Assembly: GCA_036351435.1 (NCBI GenBank)
Contig: JAZBPA010000049.1
Location: forward strand, 1-10,020
Direction: 5' to 3'
DNA length: 10,020 bases
From: JAAUQA01 sp036351435
Lineage (GTDB): Bacteria > Pseudomonadota > Gammaproteobacteria > Competibacterales > Competibacteraceae
The notes below the pieces were generated by a model that saw nothing but the letters and a program-made list of their open reading frames with translations, did not search any database and had not been told where the DNA came from. Positions 1 to 7,646 of the stretch are shown piece by piece. A program made the position numbers and the translations under genes. Numbering within the stretch: position 1 is the stretch's first letter; each line of letters starts with the position of its first letter.

Positions 1-246
1 CAGATCGGGCTGTTCGTGGCGAAAAATAGCACGCAACCGCGAGGTCAATCGAAAATCCAATTCGCCATGCATGGGAATGGCGTAAAGCCGCTCGACCAAG
101 CCTTCAGCCTCCTGAGCAATGGCGCTGTGTTGCGGACAGATCAACACGTGTTGGCACGGCAATTCACGCAGCCCGCGCAACAGGAAAATCACTTGCAGTG
201 CGCCGCCATAGAGATGCCGACCGCTTTCGATGTGTACTACCTTCAT
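1..246 (-). CDS. GT4-type glycosyltransferase, N-terminal part (cut by window edge)
   Basis: This is the first 82 codons of a protein that continues past the left edge. The translation begins MKVVHIESGRHLYGGALQVI and continues as an alternating beta/alpha pattern (FLLRGLREL, then HVLICPQHSAIA). This is the usual N-terminal Rossmann half of GT-B glycosyltransferases of family 4, with the glycine-rich YGGA turn near residues 13-16 that follows the first strand. Such enzymes transfer a sugar from a nucleotide-sugar donor on the cytoplasmic face of the inner membrane. The neighbouring GT9 gene suggests LPS core assembly, which is inference. The ATG at 246-244 overlaps the GT9 stop TGA (245-243) as ATGA. 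I see no good Shine-Dalgarno, so translation probably depends on coupling to GT9. The donor-binding C-terminal half is outside the window, so substrate and exact family cannot be settled. Confidence 0.8.
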   Translation of the reverse strand, partial: MKVVHIESGRHLYGGALQVIFLLRGLRELPCQHVLICPQHSAIAQEAEGLVERLYAIPMHGELDFRLTSRLRAIFRHEQPDL

Positions 247-1286
247 GCGGTAACGGCGTCTAATAACCGCTGAGCAGTAGCCAGAACGCTATCTGGCGTA
301 AGCATCCGCATGCAAGTGAAAGCCCCGTCGCAGGTTGGATGGCGGCGGCAGGGCGAGCAGGGCAAGGGGTGATAAAGGATGGTCGCTTTTGGCATTGCTG
401 GATCAAGGTAAGGGCGGGTCGAACCGAATAATGCAATGGTCGGCACATTCAAGGCGATACCGAGGTGAGTCAGCCCGGTATCAACGCCGATTACCAACTG
501 CGCTCCTCCAATCAGCGCGGCAGTTTGGCCCAGTGTTGTTTCACCGGTTAAATTGACGAGGCCGCCAGCACTCGTTCGAATGATTTCAGCGGCAGCTTGG
601 CGGTCGTTCGGCCCACCCAATAGTACAGCCGGCAATCCCAATTGATCCGGTAATAGTCGTGCTAATTGCGCCCAGTGATCGGTGAACCAGTGTTTTTGGG
701 GACGGGTGGTAAAGGGACAGAACACGGCGTAAGGCGTATTTATGCCTGATTCATGTCGTTGTCGCAGGGCATGGTCGGCGTCCGTCTGAGCAATCGCGAT
801 ATCCATGCGAAAATCGTCGGGCTCCAGCCCCAACGTTCGGGCCAAGTGTAGGTATTCCGAGCCGATGCGGCGGTCATTGGCGTGGCGCGAAAGCACCTGG
901 GTCATGAGATACTGACTGCCCTCTCGCGAGCCCAATCCGATCCGCTTGGCAGCACCGGTTAGCCGTGCCAACACGCCGCTTTTCAATAATCCTTGTAAAT
1001 CCAATACTAGATCGAACCGGCGCTGCCGCAATTCTTTCGCGAACTGTCGAGTCCGCCTAAACAGTTCTGGATAACGGCGATCACGCCACATTTGCCGCCA
1101 TTCCTGTTTGGGCCAAACGATGACCTCATCAAGACGCGGATTGTGACGGAGTAAATCCCTCGCCGCAGGCTCCACTAACCAAGCGATATGCGCGTCCGGC
1201 CAAGCATTGCGCAGCACGGGAATCAGGGCTGAGGCCATCACCACATCACCGATAGCGCTCAGCCGGATAATCAGAATACGTTTCAT
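243..1286 (-). CDS. Glycosyltransferase family 9 protein, LPS heptosyltransferase-like
   Basis: Predicted cytoplasmic GT-B enzyme of 347 aa, normal length for LPS heptosyltransferases (WaaC/WaaF/WaaQ type), which add heptose from ADP-heptose to the growing inner core. Visible signatures are the N-terminal strand MKRILIIRLSAIGDVV with the family GD pair near residues 13-14; DLQGLLKSG near 96-104; LLGGPNDR in the second Rossmann half; and the family hallmark VDTGLTHLG near 268-276, followed by PTIALFGSTRP. A four-cysteine cluster, CSPC then C and C at about 310, 313, 319 and 325, sits near the C-terminus. I recall similar cysteines in part of this family, but their role is unknown to me. I chose ATG 1286; an in-frame TTG at 1292 would add only two residues. 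No clear Shine-Dalgarno precedes it, and a strong hairpin lies just upstream. The 3' end overlaps the next glycosyltransferase by 4 bp. I assign the family confidently, but not which heptosyltransferase it is. Confidence 0.92.
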   Translation of the reverse strand: MKRILIIRLSAIGDVVMASALIPVLRNAWPDAHIAWLVEPAARDLLRHNPRLDEVIVWPKQEWRQMWRDRRYPELFRRTRQFAKELRQRRFDLVLDLQGLLKSGVLARLTGAAKRIGLGSREGSQYLMTQVLSRHANDRRIGSEYLHLARTLGLEPDDFRMDIAIAQTDADHALRQRHESGINTPYAVFCPFTTRPQKHWFTDHWAQLARLLPDQLGLPAVLLGGPNDRQAAAEIIRTSAGGLVNLTGETTLGQTAALIGGAQLVIGVDTGLTHLGIALNVPTIALFGSTRPYLDPAMPKATILYHPLPCSPCRRHPTCDGAFTCMRMLTPDSVLATAQRLLDAVTA

Positions 1287-1293
1287 GCCCAAG

Positions 1294-1324
1294 CCGGCAA
1301 GGTACGCAATGCGTACCCTACCGG
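1294..1324 (-). other. Strong dyad-symmetric hairpin between autotransporter and GT9 genes
   Basis: The core GGTACGCAATGCGTACC at 1301-1317 is a perfect inverted repeat: 8-bp arms around one base. CCGG at 1294-1297 and CCGG at 1321-1324 add a second, symmetric 4-bp stem separated by 3-nt internal loops, all centred on position 1309. It begins one base after the autotransporter stop codon (1328-1326) and ends 7 nt before the GT9 ATG (1286). No U-tract follows on the minus strand, so it is not a classical intrinsic terminator. It could limit readthrough, stabilise the upstream mRNA end, or hide the GT9 translation start until ribosomes leaving the autotransporter open it. It could also be a DNA operator. 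Confidence 0.6.
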
Positions 1325-1325
1325 G

Positions 1326-4300
1326 CTAAAACTCCCAACGGAATTCCGTGGTGATGGCATGATCGTTTAAATTATCGTAATCGAATAGGGTGCGGTATTG
1401 GATCAATGCGGATGCGCCGTTATTGAACCGTGCTGACAAACCCAAGCCCAGCCGGAAATAATTCTTATCCACCGGGTCCGTCGTCAATTCAAAGAAATTA
1501 TCTGACACGTTCGCGCCTTCCACGAACCGTCCTCTAACCACACGACGGTCATCCTCGAATTCATGCAACCAGGTCAGTTCCAGCTGCGGTTGCATGATTC
1601 CCCAGGATTGATCAATGGTGTAACCGGCCCGCCCACTGAGACTGAATACCAGTGATTGCAGATCCTGATCGTCGACAGCAACCGCCCACCCGGAACCCGG
1701 ATTGTTGTTGTCGGCCCGTTCCCGGAATTCATCGACTTGCACGTCCAGATAACTCAACCGCGTTTCAGGACCGAAGAAGAAGTTGCCATAAGCAAATTCA
1801 TAGCCGGCGCCCAGATCAATGAAGAACTGGCGACCGTCGTAATCACTCTTGAACCGCTGGTCCACGGCGACGTTTTGCAGTTCATAACGCACATTGCGGC
1901 TTTGATCATAATCGTACCAACCGTAATTGAGCATACCGTCGAGATAAAACCGCTCGGCACCGTAGTAGGTGCCATACAGGGTGAGGCTGTAGCCCTGGGT
2001 GTCTAAATTGCCCCCGTTGCTGTCGATGTCGGTATCGGTGTCGGTATAGGTAAACGCCGTGCCCAGCACCAAACCATCACTGAAGCGATAATCGGCACCC
2101 ACGGTCAACCCATAGGTGTCGAAATCGAAGCCGGCCTGATTTTCGGTGGCGTCCCGATCGCCAAAATTGGCGGTGCCGCTGACAAAAATACCGAGCGCGC
2201 CGAGATTAACCCCGGTATTCGCTGCCGGTCCACCGCCGCCCAGACTGGCGGATAAATACTGCAGATCCTGACCGGTCAGTGTCCAACCGCCGCGCTGTAT
2301 ATTCAACCCATCGATATCGATACCCATGATGCCGGAGCGCAACGAGAAGAGCCGGGAACGGACATTGCCCATATGGGTGGAAACGCTGGTGTGCGAGGTA
2401 TCCAGCGCCGTGCCCAAATCGTCAGGGGTGATTTCCGTGAGTGCCGGACCCGCTCCGGGATCGTCATTCATGGCTGCATCAATAAGGTCATCACAATCAC
2501 GCAGGAAGTTATCGCCAGCCGCCCGATCGAAACACAAACCGCCTACTGAGCGACCGACGGCTTGTTCGTTGGGGTTTTCGGTCAAGTCTTCCAGCTTATC
2601 TTGAAAATCTTCCTTACTCAGGGTCACGGTAATCGTGACGGTAGCTGTATCCGTACTAATGCCATCGCTGATGGTATAGGTGAACGTATCGGCACCCGCG
2701 AACCCCGCATTGGCGGTATAGGTAATAGTGCCGGCAGCGTTGATCACAGCCGAACCGTTGGCCGGTTCGCTAACTTGGGTGATGACAGGTTCAGTTCCCA
2801 CATCATTGGTCAGCACGGCAACTTCAACCGACTCGCCTGCCGGAGTGGTGGCCACATCATCAACCGCATCCAATTCGGGTGCGGTTACCGTCACAGTGAC
2901 TGTTGCTGAATCGGACTGGCCGAAGCTATCAATAATGGTGTAAGAGAAGACATCCGTTCCGGCAAATGTAGAAGATGGGGTATAGGTGACCGAGTTGTCA
3001 GCATTCAATACCGCCGTGCCATTGGCTGGATTGCCGAGTTGGGAGATAACCAAATCGGTGCCGGTATCGTTTGCCAATACATTGATCTGGACCGGAGTTC
3101 GCGCAAGCGTAGTCGCTGTGTCGTCGACCGCATTCAAGCCCGGTGCTTGAATTGTGATGGTTACCGTTGCCGAATCGGACTGCCCGAAGCTATCGGTGAT
3201 GGTATAGGTGAAGGTATCGATTCCTGCGAAACCGGCTGCGGGCGTGTAGGTGATTGTGTTGTCGTCATTCAGCGCCGCCGTACCGTTGGCCGGATCACTG
3301 ACTTGGGAGATGACTAAGTCAGTGCCGGTGTCGTTATTCAACACACTGATAGTTGCCGGAGTTTGTACGGGAGTCGTGGCTGCGTCGTCTACTGCATTCA
3401 GACCCGGTGCTAACACAGTAACCGTAACGGTTGCGGTATCGGATTGCCCGAAAGCATCGGTAATGGTGTAGGTGAATACATCGGTGCCAACAAAGTCCGG
3501 GTTTGGCGTATAGGTGATGGTGGAATCCGCGTTGACTAGCACCGTGCCGCCAGCCGGATCAGTGACTTGGGTGATCACCAAACCGGTACCGGTATCATTG
3601 GCTAACACAGCGATAGTTACCGGTGTTTGCACCGGCGTAGTCGCGGAATCGTCCACCGCATTCAAACCTGGCGGCAGCACCGTAACTGTCACAGTTGCCG
3701 AGGCGGATTGGCCGAAGGCATCCGTGATCGTGTAGGTGAAACTGTCGTCACCGGCAAAACTTGCGGCGGGAGTGTAGGTTACTGTGCCGTCATTATTAAG
3801 TACCGCTGCGCCGTTAGCGGGAGTCCCAACTGCGGAAACAGTGATGCCCGTGCCGGTGTCGTTATTTAGCACGGCGATAGTTACGGGCGTTTGCGAGGGT
3901 GTGGTGGCTGTGTCGTCCACCGCGACCGGCGAGGGCGGAGGGTCTACGGTTACGTTGACAGTAGCCGACTCGCTACTGACCCCGTCACTGATCGTATAAC
4001 CAAACGAATCGTTACCGACAAAATTGGTCGCAGGAGTGTAGACAATCGTGCTTCCGCTAATCGCTATTGTACCGTTACTGGGATCGTCGAGTTCGACAAT
4101 AGCCAAATTGCTTCCTACGTCGTTATCTAAAACGGAAACTGCCACTGCTGTGTTAGCGGGTGTAGTGGCTGTGTCATTCACTGCGATTGGCGTCACCGTT
4201 ACTGTCACTGACGCGGTATCGAATACAATGGTAGGTAAACCAGTGACATCCGGTTCTATGACATAGATAAAGGTATCCAATCCAGAAAAGCCCGGATTGG

Positions 4301-4586
4301 GTGTATAGGTGACTTGGCCACCACCGATCGCCGATGTGCCATTAAGAGGATTAGAGACATCGGTAATAATCAGAGGAGTCCCCGGCGGTGTTGTTGTGTC
4401 ATTTGCCAGGACATCAATGTTTACGGCGTTTTCCGCTGTGGTGACCGCAGTATCATCGACAGCGTTTATCACGGTTTGCGCCATCAACTCCGCTCCCCAA
4501 TCAGGCAGGAGCATGAGGCTTATGCCAACCAAAGCGAGAGCGATAACTTTGCACCAAGCCTGCCTTTTAAGTGTGCGCTGTTTCAT
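1326..4586 (-). CDS. Autotransporter with seven tandem Big_9-type Ig-like passenger domains
   Basis: Protein of 1086 aa, predicted type V (Va) secreted surface protein. Residues 1-36 form a Sec signal peptide: a basic n-region (MKQRTLKRQAWCK), the hydrophobic core VIALALVGISLMLL, and probable cleavage near LMA-Q. Residues 43-657 are seven repeats of about 88 aa, each starting V(D/N)DxAxTxxxT, then VLxND(T/V)G, then a PANG turn, TYTP, FxGxDxFxYTI and TATVTVTV. This matches the cadherin-like bacterial Ig domain Big_9 as I know it. Residues 658-790 are a linker with a helical stretch and a cysteine pair (685 and 698), of the kind that precedes many autotransporter barrels. From about 797 to 1086, alternating aromatic strands form the C-terminal beta-barrel, ending EFRWEF with a terminal Phe as outer-membrane proteins do. 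There is no beta-helix passenger and no visible protease or lipase motif, so adhesion or a structural surface role is likely, by inference. The ATG at 4586 has only a weak GGACGG about 8 nt upstream. The gene lies 55 bp after the CHAT gene, probably in one operon. Confidence 0.95.
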   Translation of the reverse strand: MKQRTLKRQAWCKVIALALVGISLMLLPDWGAELMAQTVINAVDDTAVTTAENAVNIDVLANDTTTPPGTPLIITDVSNPLNGTSAIGGGQVTYTPNPGFSGLDTFIYVIEPDVTGLPTIVFDTASVTVTVTPIAVNDTATTPANTAVAVSVLDNDVGSNLAIVELDDPSNGTIAISGSTIVYTPATNFVGNDSFGYTISDGVSSESATVNVTVDPPPSPVAVDDTATTPSQTPVTIAVLNNDTGTGITVSAVGTPANGAAVLNNDGTVTYTPAASFAGDDSFTYTITDAFGQSASATVTVTVLPPGLNAVDDSATTPVQTPVTIAVLANDTGTGLVITQVTDPAGGTVLVNADSTITYTPNPDFVGTDVFTYTITDAFGQSDTATVTVTVLAPGLNAVDDAATTPVQTPATISVLNNDTGTDLVISQVSDPANGTAALNDDNTITYTPAAGFAGIDTFTYTITDSFGQSDSATVTITIQAPGLNAVDDTATTLARTPVQINVLANDTGTDLVISQLGNPANGTAVLNADNSVTYTPSSTFAGTDVFSYTIIDSFGQSDSATVTVTVTAPELDAVDDVATTPAGESVEVAVLTNDVGTEPVITQVSEPANGSAVINAAGTITYTANAGFAGADTFTYTISDGISTDTATVTITVTLSKEDFQDKLEDLTENPNEQAVGRSVGGLCFDRAAGDNFLRDCDDLIDAAMNDDPGAGPALTEITPDDLGTALDTSHTSVSTHMGNVRSRLFSLRSGIMGIDIDGLNIQRGGWTLTGQDLQYLSASLGGGGPAANTGVNLGALGIFVSGTANFGDRDATENQAGFDFDTYGLTVGADYRFSDGLVLGTAFTYTDTDTDIDSNGGNLDTQGYSLTLYGTYYGAERFYLDGMLNYGWYDYDQSRNVRYELQNVAVDQRFKSDYDGRQFFIDLGAGYEFAYGNFFFGPETRLSYLDVQVDEFRERADNNNPGSGWAVAVDDQDLQSLVFSLSGRAGYTIDQSWGIMQPQLELTWLHEFEDDRRVVRGRFVEGANVSDNFFELTTDPVDKNYFRLGLGLSARFNNGASALIQYRTLFDYDNLNDHAITTEFRWEF
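2616..4460 (-). repeat. Seven in-frame tandem repeats encoding Ig-like (Big_9-type) domains
   Basis: Repeat units on the minus strand run 4460-4182, 4181-3921, 3920-3657, 3656-3393, 3392-3129, 3128-2865 and 2864-2616. The four central units (3920-2865) are exactly 264 nt (88 codons). The first unit is longer (93 codons, with an insertion near VIEPDVTGLPT), the second is 87 and the last about 83. Three junctions share the same linker, PGLNA-VDD. At DNA level the copies differ at many synonymous positions while the protein pattern is kept, which suggests old duplication under selection on the protein rather than recent expansion. Conserved acidic residues (VDD, ND, GxD) could bind calcium at domain junctions, but that is an inference from related cadherin-like domains. 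Confidence 0.92.
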
Positions 4587-4641
4587 TATGAGTACCGTCC
4601 GTTAAATCGTGCCACCGAAAAGCATCTAACACTTAGCGTCT

Positions 4642-7623
4642 TCATAACCGACCGTTGTCTCCGATCAGGGTAAATGCAGCCCAGAACACGGGATGGGCCG
4701 TGTTGGCGTCATTCAATAAACTCAGTTGGGCGCGTCGTAACGCTTCCGCCCGCCCACGTTCCGGAGCTTGTTGGAATGATTCGAAAGTACGAGTGGTTAA
4801 GGCTACGGTGGGTTCGGACACAACGTACCAATGCGAGGCCAGCAAGCTCCGGGCACCGGCATAGAGAAATGCCGTGGCCAGTCCAGACAACCCCTCACCC
4901 CGTAATTGCCCACCACCTTCGCCTGCTGTGTTGCAGGCTGACAGCAATACCCAGTCGGCGTCCAAACGAAGCTCAGCAATGGCGCTCGCCCCCAACAATC
5001 CGTTGTTGTTTACGCTATCGGCAGTTTGCGGGGTCAATGCCAACGCCGGTTCCGTTAGGCAATCCAACTCGCCGGGCAGCAGCGCGTGGGTAGCAAACGC
5101 GATAATGCGATAGTCTTGCAGGTTGGCCGCTTGTACATTGGGAACATTAGCTTGGCGACCCAGAACAACGGACCGCTTGGGATCGGCTCCTAAGGTCTGC
5201 GCCAGAATGCGTAGTTCATCCGCCGTTTCTGGAAGCTGCGGTAACTGTGCGATTACGGCTGCGTCTATCCGGCATTGCTGGGTAATGTCTGCAACGCCGC
5301 CACGTACCGTGCCGCGTTGATTTGAAAAAATCGGGTCGCCAAGTCCGATAAACGGTAAAGTCGCTTGCGAAGTTCTCGCTACTTGCCGGAATTGCTGCAA
5401 AGCAACTACCGAAGGCAGAATGCTGACCGCCATATCTTTTACCAACCAACCTACTTCCTGGTAATCACCCGGATTCGTGGGTGATTGGCGAACTAACAGG
5501 GTAGGCGGCAGGCTGAGCAAGGGACCTGCTGGCACCATGATCAAATGATTGACTCCATTCAACGCGGTATCCAACGGACCCAGTAATTGCTGATAAAGAT
5601 CGTACGCGAGAGCTGTATTGAAGTCCGGCAGTGTCCCGCCGCTGACATCTACACCGGCCCGCAAACGTTCCACTTGCTCGGTCAATTGTTGGGCTAATAC
5701 ATCGACCTCAACACCTTGTAAGCTGCCATCCGGGTTGATTAAAAAACCCCAGGTCGCCGTCTTACCAGGTAATATCCGGAATAACGCCTCGCCTTGTTTC
5801 AGCAGGGCGGCGATTTCTTCCACCACCAACGGTTCCGGGCTAACCAACTGCCCATAGCGCGGGAATTTGGCCTGCAGTTGCTCCTCTTGACGCTGGTACT
5901 CTGCAGCAGCCTCACGTAATTGAGCTTTAAGCGCTTCTTCCTTGGCTCTATCGCGGGCCAACGCGGGTTTGCTCTGTTCCAAGCCCAACTCGTATTGCAA
6001 ATCCTGAGTGGTTTTCAACGCATCTTGCAAGGCTCGTGCTGTGTCCTGTACTGCTGGATTGGATTCGGCTAAGCGCGCCGCCATTTGGGTGATGGCCCGT
6101 CCCGCCGCTGGTGTTTGGCCCAGTTGTGAGACTGTAAACGCTTCTTCAAGCAACGCTGTTTTGGCAGTCCCCGACTCGGCGGCGGCGAGTTCGAACAGCA
6201 ACGACAAATAATCTTCCAGGTCGGTTGTTCTCAACTGAGTACGCGCGGCCCGGTCACTCAGCAGGATTCGTCGCGTCTCGCGCCAAAGTTCTAAGGCACG
6301 CTGCGCTTGCTTGGCTTCATGCTCTATAACGGCCAGTATCGCCAAGGACTCGGCTAGCGCGCGACCCTCGCCGAATAATGCCCGTTTAAGATCAATGGCG
6401 GCCTGCGCCTCCGTGCGGGCTTGAGCAAACGCTTGGCGGCGGCGATAGCCTTCTGCCAGGCGGTCATGGCTTTCCCCGACCCAGTAATAATCCCCGCCGC
6501 GCACGGTGTCGAAAATCTCCAACGCCTGGCGGTAAGCGGATTCCGCATCGTCCAGTTTGTCCAACTCCATATACACATCGCCGATACCAATCAGTGAATG
6601 GGCAATGCGGGGGTTTATTGCGCCTTGCTGAGCACGCGCCGCCGCTGCTTGACTGATTTCCCAGGACTGTTGCGCGTACTGTTCGGCCAGAACCCGGTCC
6701 CCGTGGTCCAGCTCATGCCAAGCGCGATACACTAGAAACTCCGGCCAAGCCGATTCATCCGCAGACGCTTTTACCAGCGGTTCGGCACGCTGGAACATCG
6801 GTTCTGCTGCGCCGGGTTGCAGTCGACTGAGTTCGCGGGCGATCCGAGCGACCAAATAGCCACTGCTTGGGTCGTCGACGCCTTTGATGCGCTCGTGGAT
6901 TTCCAGCGCGCGTTGCGCGAGTTCAAGCGCACGCGGATGATTCTTTGCCGAGTTATACAGGGTGCTCAGTTGATCCAAACCCACAAATTGGCCCATATCC
7001 TCCAGCCCAATGAGCCGTCCATCGGTCATCAGGGTTTGTTCAGCCAGCGCAATTAACTGCGATTGGCTTCCGGCCAGGGTGGTTTGCGCCTCGCCTTGCT
7101 GTGATGTTTGGATGAATGATTCGAACAGTGTGGCCAAATGAGCAGGCCCCCACAGGACATAAGCGCGATTGTCAACGCCGGCGGCAATTAACAAATAGGG
7201 AAAACCGCCGTTATAACTGGTGCAACGACGTATGTAGGCTGGTTGGTCGTTCAAAATACTAGCGGCTTCCGGCTCACCGCAGGCGGCAATTGCCTGCACA
7301 GTGCTGGCCAGGTCGCTACTTTGGAACAGCGTTTCTTCCCAACTCGCCGCAGGACGCGGTATTTGGCCTCGCCACAGCAGGCCGGTGTACCGTTCCCAAC
7401 CTGGGCAACGAATTTCGAACTGTTCCAGGGCTTGGTCGCCGCCGGATTTGTAGAACTCACACGCGACGCCCCCCAATGCCCTAGCATCCTCGGGTAACGT
7501 AATCCGGCTGCCGACCGGCAAACCCGGCGCAGCTGGCCCTGTAGACCGTCCAGCGGCACATCCCCACAGGGTTAGCACGCCAACCAGCAGCACTAATCGA
7601 CCGCAATACCCGGCATGATTCAT
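4642..7623 (-). CDS. TPR-CHAT domain lipoprotein, putative envelope cysteine peptidase
   Basis: Protein of 993 aa. Residues 1-22 are a lipoprotein signal: a hydrophobic run LVLLVGVLTLWGC with the lipidated Cys at 22. Alanine follows it rather than aspartate, so outer-membrane sorting is expected. Residues 25-215 are an N-terminal domain I do not recognise, with four cysteines (55, 73, 115, 134). Residues 217-457 are TPR-like helical repeats, for example SLIGIGDVYMELDKLDDAES. Residues 537-592 are charged and probably coiled coil. Residues 675-993 are a CHAT domain (caspase-like clan CD peptidase), with HLIMVPAGPLLSLPP, the catalytic His in FATHA (about His846), the catalytic Cys in VLLSACNTAGEGG (about Cys897), and the late GLATAFLYAGARS and FWAAFTLIGD elements. 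Both members of the dyad are present, so activity is plausible. CHAT relatives (separase-like, Craspase) cut protein partners, but this one should act outside the cytoplasm. It starts 23 bp after the OmpA gene and ends 55 bp before the autotransporter. I chose ATG 7623 over GTG 7632 because the GTG lies inside the ribosome-binding site. Confidence 0.94.
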   Translation of the reverse strand: MNHAGYCGRLVLLVGVLTLWGCAAGRSTGPAAPGLPVGSRITLPEDARALGGVACEFYKSGGDQALEQFEIRCPGWERYTGLLWRGQIPRPAASWEETLFQSSDLASTVQAIAACGEPEAASILNDQPAYIRRCTSYNGGFPYLLIAAGVDNRAYVLWGPAHLATLFESFIQTSQQGEAQTTLAGSQSQLIALAEQTLMTDGRLIGLEDMGQFVGLDQLSTLYNSAKNHPRALELAQRALEIHERIKGVDDPSSGYLVARIARELSRLQPGAAEPMFQRAEPLVKASADESAWPEFLVYRAWHELDHGDRVLAEQYAQQSWEISQAAAARAQQGAINPRIAHSLIGIGDVYMELDKLDDAESAYRQALEIFDTVRGGDYYWVGESHDRLAEGYRRRQAFAQARTEAQAAIDLKRALFGEGRALAESLAILAVIEHEAKQAQRALELWRETRRILLSDRAARTQLRTTDLEDYLSLLFELAAAESGTAKTALLEEAFTVSQLGQTPAAGRAITQMAARLAESNPAVQDTARALQDALKTTQDLQYELGLEQSKPALARDRAKEEALKAQLREAAAEYQRQEEQLQAKFPRYGQLVSPEPLVVEEIAALLKQGEALFRILPGKTATWGFLINPDGSLQGVEVDVLAQQLTEQVERLRAGVDVSGGTLPDFNTALAYDLYQQLLGPLDTALNGVNHLIMVPAGPLLSLPPTLLVRQSPTNPGDYQEVGWLVKDMAVSILPSVVALQQFRQVARTSQATLPFIGLGDPIFSNQRGTVRGGVADITQQCRIDAAVIAQLPQLPETADELRILAQTLGADPKRSVVLGRQANVPNVQAANLQDYRIIAFATHALLPGELDCLTEPALALTPQTADSVNNNGLLGASAIAELRLDADWVLLSACNTAGEGGGQLRGEGLSGLATAFLYAGARSLLASHWYVVSEPTVALTTRTFESFQQAPERGRAEALRRAQLSLLNDANTAHPVFWAAFTLIGDNGRL

Positions 7624-7626
7624 TCT

Positions 7627-7634
7627 CTCCACCT
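7627..7634 (-). promoter_or_regulatory. Ribosome-binding site that fixes the CHAT gene start
   Basis: The minus strand reads AGGTGGAG here. AGGTGG (7634-7629) is one base from the AGGAGG consensus and lies 5 nt before ATG 7623. The alternative in-frame GTG at 7632 falls within this motif and has no Shine-Dalgarno of its own. The shorter protein also starts closer to the hydrophobic core of the signal peptide. Confidence 0.7.
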
Positions 7635-7646
7635 CATTTCCTGTGG

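Noticed and set aside
16..273. Plus-strand open frame of 85 codons at the left edge
   Set aside because: It is antisense to the GT4 glycosyltransferase start, which has a clear family sequence and a coupled ATGA start.
1294..1324. Rho-independent terminator for the autotransporter gene
   Set aside because: The stem is strong, but the minus strand downstream reads CTTGGGCATG with no run of U, so the key second half of an intrinsic terminator is missing.
2562..4130. A series of plus-strand open frames of about 70-115 codons across the autotransporter repeats, several alike in sequence
   Set aside because: They recur at the repeat period because they are antisense readings of the same 264-nt units. 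They lack ribosome-binding sites and resemble no protein family, so they are shadows.
2616..4460. Possible CRISPR or other noncoding repeat array
   Set aside because: The units are long (about 264 nt), contiguous, in frame and encode Ig-like domains. There are no short direct repeats separated by unique spacers.
4642..7623. A Craspase-like type III CRISPR-associated or cytoplasmic immune effector CHAT protein
   Set aside because: No cas genes or array are present, and the protein has a lipoprotein export signal with envelope neighbours.
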